Assembly: GCA_025765615.1 (NCBI GenBank)
Contig: JAIVFJ010000118.1
Span: forward strand, 1 to 64,000
DNA from: Zopfochytrium polystomum
Taxonomy: Eukaryota; Chytridiomycota; Chytridiomycetes; Chytridiales; Chytridiaceae
Direction of reading: 5' to 3'
DNA length: 64,000 nt
This document shows positions 45,075 to 53,699 of the stretch, piece by piece (the first letter of the stretch is position 1; each line of letters begins with the position of its first letter). The translations under genes and the position numbers were made by a program. The notes beneath the pieces are model-generated. The model saw nothing but the letters and a program-made list of their open reading frames with translations, had not been told where the DNA came from and did no database searches.

Positions 45075-45326
45075 TTAATTGACAAATGCATCTAACAAAG
45101 TGTGAGAAGGTGTTTCAGATGGTTTCTTGCGAGGATTACGTTGGTAGAACTTCTTTTGACGTTCATTAAGCTTTTCCAAGTTTTTTACAGCATAAATAGT
45201 GGAATGAAGAGCACTTAAATTGTTTTTCTTAAGATCATCTATTTTAGAAGAAACATGAAGATGAAGGCGAACAAGGTCACGCTGAGACATATTCTCAATG
45301 AGTTGAAGAAGTTCATCAGATAACAT
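45075..45326 (-). CDS. small helical protein, replicon-partner family (copy 3)
   Basis: An 83-aa protein: MLSDELLQLIENMSQRDLVR, LHLHVSSKIDDLKKNNLSAL, HSTIYAVKNLEKLNERQKKF, basic tail. It is more diverged than the other copies but keeps the S-x-x-D-hydrophobic helix, the spacing and the YAV(K/R) near residue 45-50. It is divergent from the nuclease gene (start 45,411) with 84 bp between. A fragment nearly identical at its 5' end lies at 14,335-14,408. Confidence 0.64.
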   Translation of the reverse strand: MLSDELLQLIENMSQRDLVRLHLHVSSKIDDLKKNNLSALHSTIYAVKNLEKLNERQKKFYQRNPRKKPSETPSHTLLDAFVN

Positions 45327-45410
45327 TAGTGGTCAAAAATTGCAATGAAATAAGCTTTAAATATGGAGCGCGGACAGGATAGAAAAAAATAGTGTTAGTC
45401 AAAAATATAA

Positions 45411-46127
45411 ATGGATATCAAAGAGTTAACAATGATGTGTGTAAATTGTGGAACAAAGATGAATGAAAAAAGGGAGGAATGGTCAAAAGCATGTGAAAAC
45501 TGTTGTAGAAAAATAGTTAAGAGAGAAATGCGAGTAATTAAACTACTAAAAGAAGCAGGTTATAATTATGTGCATAATAAAGCAATAAGAGCAGCAGAAA
45601 AATATGTGTATGACAATGAAGGGAATTTGACAGGTGAAGTGCAACCAATGTCAAGCTTAAGAACGAACAGCAAACCAGATTTCCTAATAAAGGCCAAGTC
45701 ACATTTTGTAGTTCTTGAAGTGGACGAGTATCAACATTATGCACACACACAGTTATGTGAAATGATAAGGATGAATAATATAATATATGATCTAGGAAGT
45801 CCAGTAAGATTTATTAGATATAATCCAGATGCAGAAGTGGAAGAAAAAGAGAAAGAAGAATTGTTGATGAAAGTATTAAAAGAAGCAATGGAAGAAGAAA
45901 TGGAAAGTGTAATGGAAAGGATATATTTGTTTTATGGAGACCTATTTCAATATAAAAATTCAAAAAGGGAAAGGAGAGTGGTACAAAAAATGATAGGAGG
46001 AAAAGCATATGAATATGTAGATGGGAAAGATCTCAAAAGGGTGAAAGGAGAATGTTTAAGAACGTATCATAGATATGAAAGTCCAGAGAGAGAAGATTAC
46101 AAGTTTATAAAAATGGGAAGAAAATAA
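45411..46127 (+). CDS. PD-(D/E)XK-like endonuclease with zinc ribbon
   Basis: A 238-aa protein. A four-Cys ribbon (CVNCGTKM, ACENCCRK) spans about residues 10-36. The nuclease-like core is KPDFLIKAKSHFVVLEVDEY then QHYAH (about 88-112), i.e. a PD...E-V-D-x-x-QH arrangement as in the Vsr-like/PD-(D/E)XK group of large DNA viruses, followed by VRFIRYNPDAE (about 131-141). The tail is acidic and then basic, probably helical. It would cut DNA, perhaps for element mobilisation or repair. It is paired head to head with a small family gene, like the replication genes. Confidence 0.75.
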   Translation: MDIKELTMMCVNCGTKMNEKREEWSKACENCCRKIVKREMRVIKLLKEAGYNYVHNKAIRAAEKYVYDNEGNLTGEVQPMSSLRTNSKPDFLIKAKSHFVVLEVDEYQHYAHTQLCEMIRMNNIIYDLGSPVRFIRYNPDAEVEEKEKEELLMKVLKEAMEEEMESVMERIYLFYGDLFQYKNSKRERRVVQKMIGGKAYEYVDGKDLKRVKGECLRTYHRYESPEREDYKFIKMGRK

Positions 46128-46162
46128 CATATGAAAACTTTTTTTAAAAAATTTTGATATAT
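46128..46162. repeat. ATATGAAAACTTTTTT flank repeat, right copy
   Basis: ACATATGAAAACTTTTTTTA then AAAAATTTTGATAT, directly after the nuclease stop codon. Direct repeat of 45,024-45,058. Confidence 0.6.
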
Positions 46163-46183
46163 TATATTTGGGACAAGGGGATT

Positions 46184-46275
46184 AAAATAAAGCTTCCGAA
46201 AGCTCCCGTTTTCGTAGTGGAGCTGAGAACAGCGAACACTACAAAACCGCGGAAGCTTTATTTTAATAAGTGTCA
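46184..46275. repeat. large imperfect palindrome at the left TIR
   Basis: The arms ATTAAAATAAAGCTTCCG and CGGAAGCTTTATTTTAAT are perfect 18-bp inverted copies. Inner parts CGTTTTCGTAGTG and CACTACAAAACCG also pair. The right half is the left TIR of the element; the left half resembles the element's other end, outside it. It looks like two element ends joined. Confidence 0.75.
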
Positions 46276-46282
46276 AGAAAAT
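46227..46282 (+). repeat. 56-bp terminal inverted repeat, left
   Basis: Begins GAACAGCGAACACTACAAAA and ends GTCAAGAAAAT. It is the exact reverse complement of 50,427-50,482. Confidence 0.92.
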
Positions 46283-46410
46283 CCCATACTTCTGAAAACA
46301 TAACGAGGACAATAAAAATAACATATTAAAAAAGTTTTGGAAAAAATTTGATATGATATATTTTATGAAATGCCCGCTAAAATGCGTAGAGGTGTCTGGA
46401 ATGGGCGGTG

Positions 46411-46623
46411 CTAGAATGTAAGAGTGTTATTCCTAAGTTTGATATACTGCATATGATTATTTTCCTTAATTATATCAGGGTGTCGAACTGCGTATAATAG
46501 TTTATTTGTTGCAGAAGGATTAAGAGACTTTCGCCTGTGAAATTCATGGACGACAAAAAGATAATGTCGCAGGAAGTCTGACTTGGAAAGGGCTAGTGTT
46601 TGATCTTGAAGAGGAGATTCCAT
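46411..46623 (-). CDS. small helical protein, replicon-partner family (copy 4)
   Basis: A 70-aa protein from MESPLQDQTLALSKSDFLRH (46,623; an ATG five codons upstream is possible). YLFVVHEFHRRKSLNPSATN and LLYAVRHPDI follow. This is the clearest copy of the family pattern. It is 92 bp from the start of the polymerase-helicase on the other strand. The TGTCTGGAATGGGCG box lies 3' of it at 46,393-46,407. Confidence 0.68.
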   Translation of the reverse strand: MESPLQDQTLALSKSDFLRHYLFVVHEFHRRKSLNPSATNKLLYAVRHPDIIKENNHMQYIKLRNNTLTF

Positions 46624-46715
46624 GTTACAATAATTCAAGAAGACTAATGTTTAAATTAGGGCGCGTTGAAAAATTGAAAATATATTCATTAGACATTTTA
46701 AACCAAAAAACTCTA
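46624..46715. promoter_or_regulatory. divergent promoter with GGCGCG box
   Basis: GGGCGCGTTGAAAAATTGAA (about 46,660) is followed by A/T-rich sequence to the ATG at 46,716. It matches ACGCGCGTTCAAAAATTG at 4,424-4,441. Confidence 0.5.
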
Positions 46716-49436
46716 ATGATTGAATTAGTAGAAAAAATGAACACAAAAAGAATTGAAGAAGTACAGAAATACAAAGGTCAAATTTTTAATAGTAAAGGAA
46801 TAGATATTACAGAAAGTATTCATGAAAACTTGAGAAAATGTAAAGCAAAAACAAATGTAAAATATTCATTTGGAAAAGAAAAAGATAAAAAGTCTGAAAG
46901 AAATAAAGATTATGGAAGATTATATGCAGACAAAGGCTATCAAAACATGTCAAAAAAAGTAAGGAATTACATAATGAATGGAATGTATATAGATGTTGAT
47001 ATAAAAAATTGTCAACCAGTACTGTTACATCAATTAATGAAGGAACAAATAGAAAAGCAAAGTGAACTTCTCAGGAATTATGTAGAGAATAGAGAAGTAT
47101 TATTGAAAAAGTATGGATTGGATAAAGAGGGGTTTCTTACCATTATATATGATGAAGAATGTTTCATTGAAAATGAGGACATACAAAAAATGCATAGATT
47201 AATATATGGAAAAGGAGGATTGGTAAGATCAATATTAAGTGATGGTGATGAAAAATATACTAAAATAATGTCAGATGTAAATAAAAATAAAGAAAAAAAT
47301 AGAAAAGGATCATTTTTAGCAAACGTCTTGCAAGATATTGAAAATCAAATATTGATGGTAATGTATAAAAAGTTCAAGGAAATGGATCTAGAAATAGGAA
47401 CATTAATGTTTGATGGACTAACAATTGAGAAGAATAGTGTAAAAGATAAAAACATGGATGAATTACTCTTTGAAGTAGAGAGAACAGTGAAAAAAGAAAC
47501 TGGTTATGAAATAAAATTAGTAGAAAAGCCAATGGAAGAGAAATGGACTCCAGAAACTGAATCTGAAGATACAGATAAAGTAAATGAGGAAATGAAGACT
47601 TATGTAAAAGAGACATTGGGTGACACAATAGATGAGATTCAAAAAATTACTAGGGATGATGGTGAAGTTGAATTAAGAGCCAGAATGACGGATGCTTCTT
47701 ACTTTTATGGATCATTCAAAAAGTGTGAGAATGGATGTGAGAGTCATCATGTTATGATGAGCAATGGATATCATGCAGAATGTGTAAAGTGTTGTATGAA
47801 GATTCCTGAAAGTACATCATTAATAATTCCAGCAAAGTTCAATATATTGAATCAATACTTTGGGATAAATATGTCTGTGACCATAAACAACTACAATATT
47901 GTGGGGTCAGATACTATAGAAAATGTGGAAATTGATGATAATTTGTTTGAAGATAAGAAGATAAGAAAGTATTTAAAAGAAATAATAAAAAGTCAAAAAA
48001 AATCATATATAGCAAGATTATTTCATCATATTTATCCAAATATAGTATACAGTGATAAAAAATGGTATGTATGGGAGTCAGAAACCAGAATATGGTGTTT
48101 GGATGATGAGGGTATTATATCAAGTTTCAATATTATGAATTTGGAGAAAATATTTGAAAAAGTGATAGATTATTACAAAACCAAAAGAGCTGAAGAAAAG
48201 TATGGAAAATTAATATCAAATGTAAATAACATTATAAAGAATTTAAATGAGCCAAGTTTGAAACGAGATGTTTTAACTGAAAGTAAATACTTTAAGAAAA
48301 ATAGGAATTTTGCAAACTTATTAAATAGCAATTTACATTATATTCCATTTACAAATGGATTGTATGATTTATCAAGTGCAACGTTCAGACAAATACAACC
48401 AGAAGACTATATTCAAGATACTACTGGTTATGATTATGTAAATGGGGTGACAGGAATAGAAGCAGAAGTGTGGAATGTGTTAAAACAAATATTACCAAAC
48501 GAGCGTGTAAGAGACTACATGTTACAACAAATGAGTTATGCATTAGATGGAAAGAAACCAAATACAATATTCATGATACTAACGGGGAGTGGTTCAAATG
48601 GAAAGAGTATATTATTAACATTGATGGAGATGACTGTAGGAATATTTGCGGATAAAGGTCAAGTTACTCTTATGACTCGAAAAAGAGGAGATCCAAACCA
48701 AGCGTCTCCTGAGCTAGTAAAATATAGAACTAAAAGATTTGTATTTCTAAGTGAACCAGAAGATGGTGAGAAATTAAACATAGGACTACTAAAAGAATTG
48801 ACAGGCGGTGAGTCTTTTGTTGGAAGAGAGTTATATTGTGGTTGTATAACATTTAAATTATATGCAAAATTTTACTTGGCGTGTAACACCATGCCTCAAA
48901 TTAAAGGAGAAGATGAAGCTTTATGGAGAAGAATTAGAGTTGTGAATTTTGAATCAAAATTTGTAGAAAATCCGTCAAATCCAAATGAATAGAAGATAAA
49001 TAAAAACTTGGAAAATGAAATGAAAGAAGATCTTAGATGGAGGCAGACATTTATGAATATATTGATAGATTATTATAACAAAGAAGAAATACCTGAACCA
49101 CCTGAAATGTTAGGTAGAACTGATGAATATAGAATTGAGAACAGTATGATGGAAAATTGGATTAAAGCGAATATAAAAGAATCTGAAACTGATTATATAG
49201 ACTCAAAAGAATTATGTGACTGGTATAAATTGGATAATGACCTTAAGGTATTTGGCAACCAAGAGAGAGGAAAATTACGTGCTGAAGTAACTAGAGTTAT
49301 CAACAAAGTGTTCAGAAAAAATATAACATGTGTTACTAAGAAAATAAATGGAAAAACAAAAAGTGTTTGGGAGGGGTTTAAAATGGATGATGGTGATGGT
49401 AGTAATAATGATATTGTCGTGGATGTGGGTATTTGA
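46716..49436 (+). CDS. TV-Pol-type polymerase / SF3 helicase, with one in-frame TAG
   Basis: About 760 codons from MIELVEKMNTKRIEEV, then TAG at 48,990-48,992, then about 147 more codons in the same frame to 49,436. The polymerase part has YGRLYADKGYQNM, IDVDIKNCQPVLL (palm motif A) and LMFDGLTIEKN (motif C region), as in TV-Pol proteins. A Cys/His ribbon is CENGCESHHV, ECVKC. The helicase has Walker A TGSGSNGKSILL (near nt 48,580-48,615), Walker B FVFLSEPED, and KFYLACNTMPQI. The post-stop part (RQTFMNILIDYYNKEEIPEP) matches the tail of the copy at 13,382. The helicase core lies before the TAG, so the truncated form may work. ATG 46,716 is chosen by comparison with 4,482. Confidence 0.82.
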
Positions 49437-49437
49437 G

Positions 49438-49755
49438 AGGGTTAGAACGGTTAGAAACGGGTTAGAACGACCTTTTTTTGTAAAGTGAGAATATACACCA
49501 TTTTTATATCAAAATTTATAAAAGGTTAGAAGGTTAGAAGGTTAGAACAATTTGACGATTTTTGAAACTAAAGGGGAGATAGAATGTTTTTTTTTCAGTC
49601 AAAAAAAAAAATGCAGATATTCTCAGGAAAAAATTGAGAAAACGTTCTAACTCTTATGTCTTCTAACTTTTTACAAATTTTGATATGAAAATGGTCTAAG
49701 AAATAGAAAAAAAGAAAAATAGTCATTCTAACCTTCATTCTAACCTTCTAACCAA
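49438..49755. repeat. iteron-like region D (GGTTAGAA)
   Basis: GGTTAGAA/GGTTAGAACG words repeat three times at 49,444-49,470 and three times at 49,523-49,548. Inverted TTCTAAC words occur at 49,645-49,670 and 49,724-49,755. Direct copies lie on the gene side and inverted copies on the far side, as in region A. A candidate origin of this element. Confidence 0.65.
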
Positions 49756-50035
49756 CAGTGTTCATTAATGGTTAATTTGTTCGACAGGTTCATATTAGGA
49801 TTAGGGATAATTTCCAAAAAAGGAAATAGTTCGAAAGGTCTGTTCGACGGGTTCGATCTGAAACAAGTATACCAAATAAGGAAATATTAGAGAAAAGCTA
49901 ATGAAATTTATCATAAATTAGGAAGAAAATATTGGGAAAAATATTTTTTCAGAAAAAAACATATAATATGTTTCTTGTGAATAGCTTGTGAAATGTGACA
50001 CAAATTAGGATAAAAATGAGATTAGAAGTTTAGCG

Positions 50036-50182
50036 CGGCGATATAATATACATTTTGGTCGATAAATATATATTACACACTTTGTCAAATGTTTTGCAAA
50101 CCATAAATTAGATTAGAAATGTTAAAAAAAGACTTTAGCTGCTGATGTAATATACTTTTTAGTCGATAAATATATATTACAA
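50036..50182. repeat. duplicated TAATATAC...GTCGATAAATATATATTACA block
   Basis: Two near-copies of about 36 bp (50,041-50,076 and 50,145-50,180) each contain TAATATAC, then TTTT, then GTCGATAAATATATATTACA. They lie in the non-coding right part of the TIR element; the remainder of 49,760-50,426 is AT-rich without an ORF. Confidence 0.6.
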
Positions 50183-50426
50183 CATTTTTATTCAAATTAT
50201 AGACCATATTTATGTCACATTATTAGAAAAGAAGACAAAAAATTAGGATTAGGGTTAAAAAAATGTCAAATAATTAGAAAAATTAGAAAATATAACCAGA
50301 AATATGATTAAAATACTCTAAATTCTCGCGAAACAATCCATAAAAAACTTTAATATCAAATTTTATTTAAAAAAATCTTTATATATTATATTTTCATTAC
50401 TTTTTGGACATTATTTCTAAAATTTT

Positions 50427-50482
50427 ATTTTCTTGACACTTATTAAAATAAAGCTTCCGCGGTTTTGTAGTGTTCGCTGTTC
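50427..50482 (-). repeat. 56-bp terminal inverted repeat, right
   Basis: Exact reverse complement of 46,227-46,282. The next base begins F-box coding sequence. Confidence 0.92.
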
Positions 50483-51103
50483 TGTTTTGACGTAGGTTTC
50501 CAAGTATTGAAGCGCTTCCAAAGCTTGATCGCTTTCAAAGCTGCTGGTCAGTGAGTTCATGAGATAGACATGACCACTGTCACCACTGTCATAAGCTCTA
50601 TCAATCAAGCCCTTCCAGAATTCCAAACGCATCTCAAATGGCCTCAGCCAAAGGGACTGCCCAACCTTGATGGAAGAGTTTAGGGCTTGGGCGGAAAGTT
50701 TGTCCAAATTGCAGGCAGGGGATCGCAGGATGCTATCGATGGGGAATAGAAGGGGGATTGATTGTAAAATCGCATGATCTTCCTCTGAGGCTTGAAGATC
50801 AAACGTGTGGGACAGATCTATGTAGCTCCGAACAGCGACCAGTATAGAGAAGAAGAAAGGGCTCCGGCTTTCATAGAACCTGTCCTTTGGCCTCTCCCGA
50901 AGGCAGTCCTTTGTAGCTGACATGAGGGCAATCCGAAGGAGGGGATCAATGAGCAACGGCTTTACAAAACGCCTTCCAACGACTGATTGGGCGAGGGAGC
51001 TGCAGCATGATAGTCGAGTAAGATCCAAAAAGGTCAGCAAGTTGCAGATGGCAAACATCACGTCGTCGGGAAGGTGAAAAAGGAGTTGGTGATGGCGATG
51101 CAT
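50483..51103 (-). pseudogene. F-box family gene 3, truncated by the TIR element
   Basis: From MHRHHQLLFHLPDDVMFAIC, with TFLDLTRLSCCSSLAQSVVG, the protein closely follows F-box gene 1 for about 205 residues, to ALQYLETYVKT. It then runs into the 56-bp repeat. The remaining 640 or so residues expected from gene 1 are missing and were not found on the other side of the element. Confidence 0.85.
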
Positions 51104-51248
51104 GGCGATTCGCCTTGACTTGTCAATACCGCCCCGTTTCTTTTTCTTCACTGAATTCACCCTCATGGAAACAAAAGCGACGGACATCCTTGCAAGCGTC
51201 CTGCCTCATCAAGCCCCGCCTTCCCCCCAGTCCGTTCGCCTCGCAAAG

Positions 51249-52723
51249 ATGGCCTCCCAATGTCCTCCCTCATCCCGCAGCCTCATCCGCCCAGCCCTCC
51301 TGGCGTCGCTCGCACTCCTCGTCGCCAGCACCGCGGCCACCGGCGGCGGCGTGGCCGCCAGCCCCGTCCCGGTCGGCAAGGCACCGGCAGCGACGGCGGC
51401 GGGTAGCGCCCTCCAACCGTCGCGAAAATCATCGACGTCGTCGACGCCGTGCACTGCGACGCCCGTGGGCGGCGGCGGCGGCGGCGGCGGGCGCTACGCC
51501 GTGACGATGCCGGCCGCGAAGCGGGTTTGGAACGAGCGGCTCGAAGCGATGGCGGACGGCCTCCAAAGTCCAAAGCCAAGCACGCCGCCGCCGTCGCAAA
51601 CCGGGGACGCCTGGGGCGGCGGATCGGGCAGGGAGCATACTGGGGCGACAAGTACGAAGGGATGTCCGGGCTGGTGGATTGCGTTGCGAGAGGGACGGTT
51701 ACGCGACCAAAAACTGCATTTACCGCGTGGACCGAGGGCGTCGCGCCCGACGAGACGCCGCCGGCGTTTTACTCCGAGATCTACCTCTGCCACTCGGCGA
51801 CCGCGTCGTCGTCGCTTTCGGACTGCGCGACCGAGAGCACGGGGTGCGACTGGACGCGGCAGAACACGGCGCTCCAGGACGACAGCGGGAACGTGTTTGT
51901 GCTGTGCGTCAACGGCGGCAAGGTCGTCGGCGGACTCGCTGCCGGTGGTGGGGCTCGTCGTCTGCGGGACGGGTGTCGGCGTTGGACGTTATCGGCGCGG
52001 CGATTTGGGGGGGGGGGGAACCACAAGGAGGTGTAAAGCAAGAGCGCAAAGAGGTCGTGCAAGCTGCGGTTCTGGACGACCAAGACGCCGCCGACGCGGT
52101 TTAAGACTGCCACGCGGACGCACGTTGGTGCAACGATGGGTGTGGACACGTGGCGGGAGCAGCTGATGTGGATGTACAGTTCCGGCGTCGAAGGCGAAAG
52201 GGGCAGCTATGACGGGTCCACCTCCCTGTTCAACAGGGCGCTCAACGAGAACGGCAGGTGCATTCTGAACAACCCTTTCGCGCCAAAGCTCGAGTGGATC
52301 TTCACCGCCGGCCTGGGGTCGCTCAGGAAAGTTGGCGAGGCGGCGGCGTCGTCAACTGGGGGATCAGATCGAGGGAATGTGGTGTCCCAAGGTGGACTGC
52401 CCGTCGTCGTCCAGCCACAGGCTGCCTCTGCAAACGTATGCCGAAATACTCATCGGGCCGTTTGTGGGCATCAATTGGTACGAGTTGTCGAGTCCCGCTT
52501 CGGTCGCGCAAGACCGGAGGATGCCCTTCTCGTTGCCGGACTCACTGGCAGCTACGTGCGACGATCTTACCGGGCGCTTTTGGCCTGCTGTTCGGCGTCT
52601 TGTCGGGGATATTTTGGCAACCTGTCTGGCAGAGCGATGAATGCAGCGGCTGCAATCCTGTCCGGCTTGTTTGCGGCTGCTGGCAGCGTTGGCGGATCTT
52701 TCTTGTTTGCCGCAAAGCGCTGA
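51249..52723 (+). pseudogene. GC-rich host-type gene, several frameshifts
   Basis: Divergent from F-box gene 3. MASQCPPSSRSLIRPALLAS with LALLVASTAATGG looks like a signal peptide or anchor. Coding continues in other frames: GAYWGDKYEGMSGLVDCVAR, YSEIYLCHSATASSSLSDCA, QDDSGNVFVLCVNGGKV, then (from 52,136) GVDTWREQLMWMYSSGVEGE, NNPFAPKLEWIFTAGLGS, then MWCPKVDCPSSSSHRLPLQT and YAEILIGPFVGINWYEL, and a last hydrophobic segment AAAAILSGLFAAAGSVGGSF with a stop at 52,723. At least four frame changes or introns are needed. A secreted or membrane protein of unknown family. G-runs such as GGGGGGGGGG near 52,010 make sequence errors plausible. Confidence 0.45.
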
Positions 52724-52929
52724 AGCTGTCCTACTTTTCCTTCGTTTCCGCAGTTTACCTTGTCGCTAAACTGAGACCTAGACTATCAAACAGCTTTGCT
52801 GCCAGCTTGGTTTGTTCTTTCCCCAGCAGAAACTTTCCTCCTTTTCGTCTGCTTTTTCCAACCGCAAGGAACTAATTAATTATGAAGTTATAAAGAGCCA
52901 ACAACACAAAGAATGTCTGTTTCTCCCCA

Positions 52930-53336
52930 GTTTATTTGCTTTCAAATTCAGGATCATGCGTATGGTGGAAAAGTAGAGGACAAAATTGATGACAGACGTG
53001 AGGAAAATTCTCTTGAGTATGTGAGTGGGATGGGCGGTTATTTTTTGAAAGAAATGTTAATCTTAGTGTGACGAAAAGTGTGATGAGACGGCAAAGTGAA
53101 GTGACATTGAGGAAGTGTGAACAGAATGCGACAATGTGATGAGGAGTGTGTGTGTGTGAATACGCAATTGAAAGTAAGTCTAAAGACAAAATGTTACTGG
53201 TATGTCTGTGCTTGAGGGGCATGGGGGATAGGGTATATAAAAAGTTTCTTGGTGTGGAATAAACTGAATTTTGTGAGGACTTACACATCAGCACGTTAGA
53301 AGTGAACTGAAGCAAAGAACACAGAAAAGAACCAAG
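52930..53336 (+). promoter_or_regulatory. upstream region of the outlying cassette
   Basis: It contains a GTGAGTGGGATGGGCGG box (about 53,021-53,037), the AGTCTAAAGACAAAATG...GGGGCATGGGGG block (53,174-53,226), TATATAAAAAG (53,236) and the array core ACTGAATTTTGTGAGGACTT (53,263-53,282). Confidence 0.5.
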
Positions 53337-53565
53337 ATGGGAGTGCATTACGAGATTTCCAACAAGACCAAAGGATTTGTGGTGAAAAGCGTGACTTGGA
53401 AAGAATGGAACCATCCACTGGTGATTTGAAGAAATGCACAGGGTCCTTAGGTTGGAACATGAAAAAGATGAAATTTACACATATTCTGATTACAATGGAT
53501 TCAAATATGAAAGTGATGAGTGGATGGAAAGAAGAATTGTCTGGAGGTATGAAAACATCAAATAA
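53337..53565 (+). pseudogene. outlying cassette gene, frameshifted
   Basis: MGVHYEISNKTKGFVVKSVT and WKEWNHPLV end at a TGA near 53,427. In the next frame EEMHRVLRLEHEKDEIYTYS, DYNGFKYESDEWMERRIV and WRYENIK run to a stop at 53,565. One indel restores about 75 aa. The family is unknown. It has the array promoter core and array hairpin, 15 kb away from the main array. Confidence 0.55.
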
Positions 53566-53640
53566 ATAGTGTTGACAGATGAAGAGATTAGAATAAATCT
53601 TTGGAGAGGAACAGTAAGGAGTAAAGTGAATTGTAAGAAG

Positions 53641-53683
53641 AAGCCCTCAGCGCTGCAGCCAGCAGTGTTAAGGGCATTTTTTT
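53641..53683 (+). terminator. hairpin terminator 10 (outlying)
   Basis: AAGCCCTCAGCGCTGC pairs with GCAGTGTTAAGGGC; loop AGCCA, followed by seven T. The arm change CTCAG/TTAAG keeps pairing. Confidence 0.78.
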
Positions 53684-53699
53684 ATGACAGATTTTAGAA

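Larger units (their letters stand above)
46227..50482. mobile_element. TIR element carrying a TV-Pol-helicase replicon
   Basis: A 4,256-bp segment bounded by perfect 56-bp inverted repeats. It contains the small partner gene (minus), the TV-Pol-type polymerase-helicase (plus), iteron region D and about 650 bp of AT-rich sequence. Its right end cuts the F-box paralogue at 50,483 inside the coding region, so it is inserted there or a deletion ends there; the left flank is not F-box sequence. I see no transposase or integrase. It resembles the minimal gene set of virophage or polinton-like replication modules. Confidence 0.75.

Noticed and set aside
49438..49755. telomeric repeats (GGTTAGAA)
   Set aside because: The words occur in both orientations, are interrupted and lie inside an element between genes. 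Regions A-C have the same layout with unrelated words.
51449..52875. Arg/Ala-rich overlapping ORFs in the GC-rich region
   Set aside because: In GC-rich DNA all frames stay open by chance; only the frames with ordinary composition were used for the decayed gene.
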